A stretch of 20,100 nucleotides of DNA, taken from assembly GCA_002490315.1 (NCBI GenBank), contig DLKG01000028.1, positions 1 to 20,100 on the forward strand, written 5' to 3'. Shown here one piece after another: positions 18,978 to 20,100 of this stretch. The notes below the pieces were generated by a model, which saw only the letters and a program-made list of their open reading frames with translations, ran no database searches and was not told the DNA's origin. Positions within the stretch are counted from its first letter, which is position 1. Every line of letters begins with the position of its first letter. The position numbers and the translations under genes are program-made. This stretch comes from Prevotella sp. UBA7594 (GTDB lineage: Bacteria; Bacteroidota; Bacteroidia; Bacteroidales; Bacteroidaceae).

Positions 18978-19009
18978 ATCGCTCTTTTGGGCACACGCCC
19001 TTTAGCGAT
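18978..19009 (+). other. Stem-loop just after the mdh stop codon
   Basis: ATCGCT (18978-18983) pairs with AGCGAT (19004-19009), and inside it GGGC pairs with GCCC around ACAC. There is no U-run. It may stabilise the mdh mRNA 3' end; the true terminator follows at 19030. Confidence 0.4.
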
Positions 19010-19029
19010 AGCATATAACCATTTATTAT

Positions 19030-19065
19030 GGCTGGTTTCCCTCCGAGGAAGCCAGCCTTTTTTTT
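19030..19065 (+). terminator. Intrinsic terminator of mdh
   Basis: GGCTGGTTTCC (19030-19040) pairs with GGAAGCCAGCC (19047-19057) over 11 bp with one G.U pair, 6-base loop, followed by eight T residues. This is a textbook Rho-independent terminator. Confidence 0.9.
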
Positions 19066-19072
19066 GCTGTTT

Positions 19073-19160
19073 CTAAAGCGGCGCTTTGGTCTTTCTAAAG
19101 CGGCGCTTTGGACGTGCTAAAGCGGCGCTTTTGGGACGCTAAAGTGGCGCTTTAGAAAAA
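19073..19160. repeat. 22-bp palindromic tandem repeat, four copies
   Basis: Four units of exactly 22 bp start at 19073, 19095, 19117 and 19139, each beginning CTAAAGCGGCGCTTT or a one-base variant. Every unit holds an inverted repeat AAAGC/GCTTT, and the last (CTAAAGTGGCGCTTTAG) is the most symmetrical. It lies between the mdh terminator and the tRNA terminator, with no coding potential. Confidence 0.9.
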
Positions 19161-19270
19161 CGGTTGTGGAACGGTGGAAAATGTAGGGGTGGGAGAGCGG
19201 TTGTACGTAGCGAATGTCCATGGCAGAAAATGCAAGCAGAAATGCTGTTTGAATTTCAGATGTAACCTGG

Positions 19271-19319
19271 AAAAATAAAAAAGCGACCAAGAATCGATTG
19301 CTCAATTCTTGATCGCTTT
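19271..19319 (-). terminator. Intrinsic terminator of tRNA-Leu
   Basis: Plus-strand arms AAAGCGACCAAGAAT (19280-19294) and ATTCTTGATCGCTTT (19305-19319) form a 15-bp stem with one G.U pair in the minus-strand RNA, followed by TTTTTATTTTT. It begins six bases past the tRNA 3' end. Confidence 0.88.
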
Positions 19320-19325
19320 GCGTTG

Positions 19326-19407
19326 TACCCAGACCCGGGCTCGAACCGGGATGGGTTGCCCCACTGGTGTTTGAGACCAGCGCGTCTACCGATTCCGCCA
19401 TCTGGGC
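19326..19407 (-). tRNA. tRNA-Leu, anticodon CAA
   Basis: Reads UUG codons. The minus strand folds as an 82-nt class II tRNA. The acceptor is GCCCAGA/TCTGGGT (G.U first pair), the D-arm GCGGAATCGGTAGACGC, and the anticodon arm CTGGT-CTCAAAC-ACCAG with anticodon CAA. The long variable arm is TGGGGCAACCCAT, as in leucine tRNAs, and the T-arm is CCCGG-TTCGAGC-CCGGG. The discriminator base is A and CCA is not encoded. It is a single tRNA with its own promoter and terminator. Confidence 0.96.
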
Positions 19408-19425
19408 ATTGGCGATTTGCGAGTG

Positions 19426-19456
19426 CAAAGTTACAAAGATTTTTCTATACTGCAAA
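19426..19456 (-). promoter_or_regulatory. Bacteroidetes-type promoter of tRNA-Leu
   Basis: Minus strand: TTTG (19456-19453), 19 bases, TAACTTTG (19433-19426). The start would be near 19419, about 12 bases before the tRNA 5' end. Confidence 0.75.
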
Positions 19457-19485
19457 ATTTTTAAGACTTAAAATTGACTCATCTG

Positions 19486-19513
19486 GACTTTGGAGTGACT
19501 TTGGAGTGACTTT
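19486..19513. repeat. 11-bp tandem repeat, two and a half copies
   Basis: GACTTTGGAGT is repeated at 19486-19496 and 19497-19507, then GACTTT. It is a minor intergenic repeat between the tRNA promoter and the rubrerythrin gene. No function is apparent. No clear terminator for rubrerythrin is seen between 19514 and 19604. Confidence 0.6.
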
Positions 19514-19604
19514 AAATTCGGAATGAAAGCCCAACAAGCCCATAGCCCAGGTGAGTCAAAATACAAAATTGCAATTTGAGAGCTTTGACACTCCCGCCGT
19601 TACA

Positions 19605-20100
19605 TTAGTAGTTGTTGGCAGCGAGCTCGAAGTAGCTCTGCGGATGTTTGCAAACGGGGCACACCTCTGGAGCCTGCTTGCCCACGACGATGTGGCCGCA
19701 GTTGCGGCATTGCCAGATGCAGTCGCCATCGCGCGAGAACACTACGCCGTCCTCGATGTTCTTCAGCAACTTGCGGTAGCGTTCCTCGTGGTGCTTCTCA
19801 ATGGCTGCTACGCCACGCATCGCGGCGGCAATCTCCGTGAAGCCTTCCTCGTCGGCCTCCTTTGCCATGCGGTCGTACATGTCAGTCCACTCGAAGTTCT
19901 CGCCCTCGGCAGCTGCCTTGAGATTCTCCTCTGTGCTCTTTATGGCGCCACCCTCAAGGTATTTAAACCACATCTTGGCGTGCTCCTTCTCGTTGGCGGC
20001 AGTCTCCTCAAAGATGGCGGCCAGCTGTTCGTAGCCTTCCTTCTTTGCCATGCTGGCAAAATAGGTATACTTGTTGCGAGCCTGTGACTCACCTGCAAAC
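19605..20100 (-). CDS. rbr: Rubrerythrin (5' end beyond the window)
   Basis: Non-haem iron peroxidase that reduces hydrogen peroxide in the cytoplasm of anaerobes. The frame stays open to the right edge, and the bases before the ATG at 20051 translate as [16 protein letters not shown], which is conserved rubrerythrin sequence. That internal ATG is therefore not the start. About 164 of a usual 190 or so residues are visible. The ferritin-like diiron domain shows [20 protein letters not shown] and [10 protein letters not shown], with the metal-binding ExxH pairs. The C-terminal rubredoxin-like domain has CRNCG and CPVCKHP, the four cysteines that bind one iron. The gene is unrelated to its neighbours here; its promoter lies outside the window. 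Confidence 0.96.
   Translation of the reverse strand, partial: FAGESQARNKYTYFASMAKKEGYEQLAAIFEETAANEKEHAKMWFKYLEGGAIKSTEENLKAAAEGENFEWTDMYDRMAKEADEEGFTEIAAAMRGVAAIEKHHEERYRKLLKNIEDGVVFSRDGDCIWQCRNCGHIVVGKQAPEVCPVCKHPQSYFELAANNY

Noticed and set aside
19323..19526. Short plus-strand ORF overlapping the tRNA
   Set aside because: It runs antisense through tRNA-Leu and its promoter, with no protein features.
19605..20051. Rubrerythrin starting at the ATG at 20051
   Set aside because: The upstream codons to the window edge encode conserved rubrerythrin sequence (GESQARNKY), so this Met is internal.

Overview
The window looks like a chromosomal segment of a Bacteroidales bacterium, most likely Prevotellaceae. 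Three things point there. Secreted enzymes carry C-terminal tails ending in GVYI(V/M)xGxK, the type IX-secretion-like tail typical of Prevotella. Promoters match the Bacteroidetes pattern (TTTG, about 19 bases, TAnnTTTG). Coding regions are GC-rich while the gaps are AT-rich. No phage, IS or integrase gene is visible.

Left half, minus strand (195-11488): a glycan-degradation locus in two apparent transcription units. The upstream unit encodes a GH29 alpha-L-fucosidase with an F5/8C (CBM32-like) domain, then a non-catalytic GEVED-module surface protein. The downstream unit has its own strong promoter at 8068-8098 and a roughly 210-nt leader holding four 29-bp tandem repeats. It encodes a multidomain GH16 endo-glycanase, a secreted carbohydrate-binding-like protein, and a large GH2 beta-galactosidase, ending at a strong hairpin at 115-157. 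Fucosidase, beta-galactosidase and GH16 endo-enzyme would suit fucosylated, galactose-containing glycans such as mucin O-glycans. A beta-glucan target for GH16 cannot be excluded. No SusC/SusD pair is present.

Middle gap (11489-12294): on the minus strand there is a perfect promoter (11903-11933), a 61-nt rod-like inverted repeat, a second hairpin and a canonical intrinsic terminator (11643-11682), with no convincing ORF. This is best read as an undescribed structured small RNA of about 254 nt between the divergent degradation and biosynthesis operons. It is the most interesting item in the window.

Right half, plus strand (12295-17849): a surface-polysaccharide cluster with a GT4 glycosyltransferase, a GT2 glycosyltransferase, mannose-1-phosphate guanylyltransferase (GDP-mannose supply) and a secreted fusion of an SGNH esterase with a sialate-O-acetylesterase-type domain. 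Then come malate dehydrogenase (17985-18977) with its own promoter, palindrome and terminator, a 22-bp palindromic tandem repeat (19073-19160), tRNA-Leu(CAA) on the minus strand with promoter and terminator, and a rubrerythrin whose N-terminus runs off the right edge.
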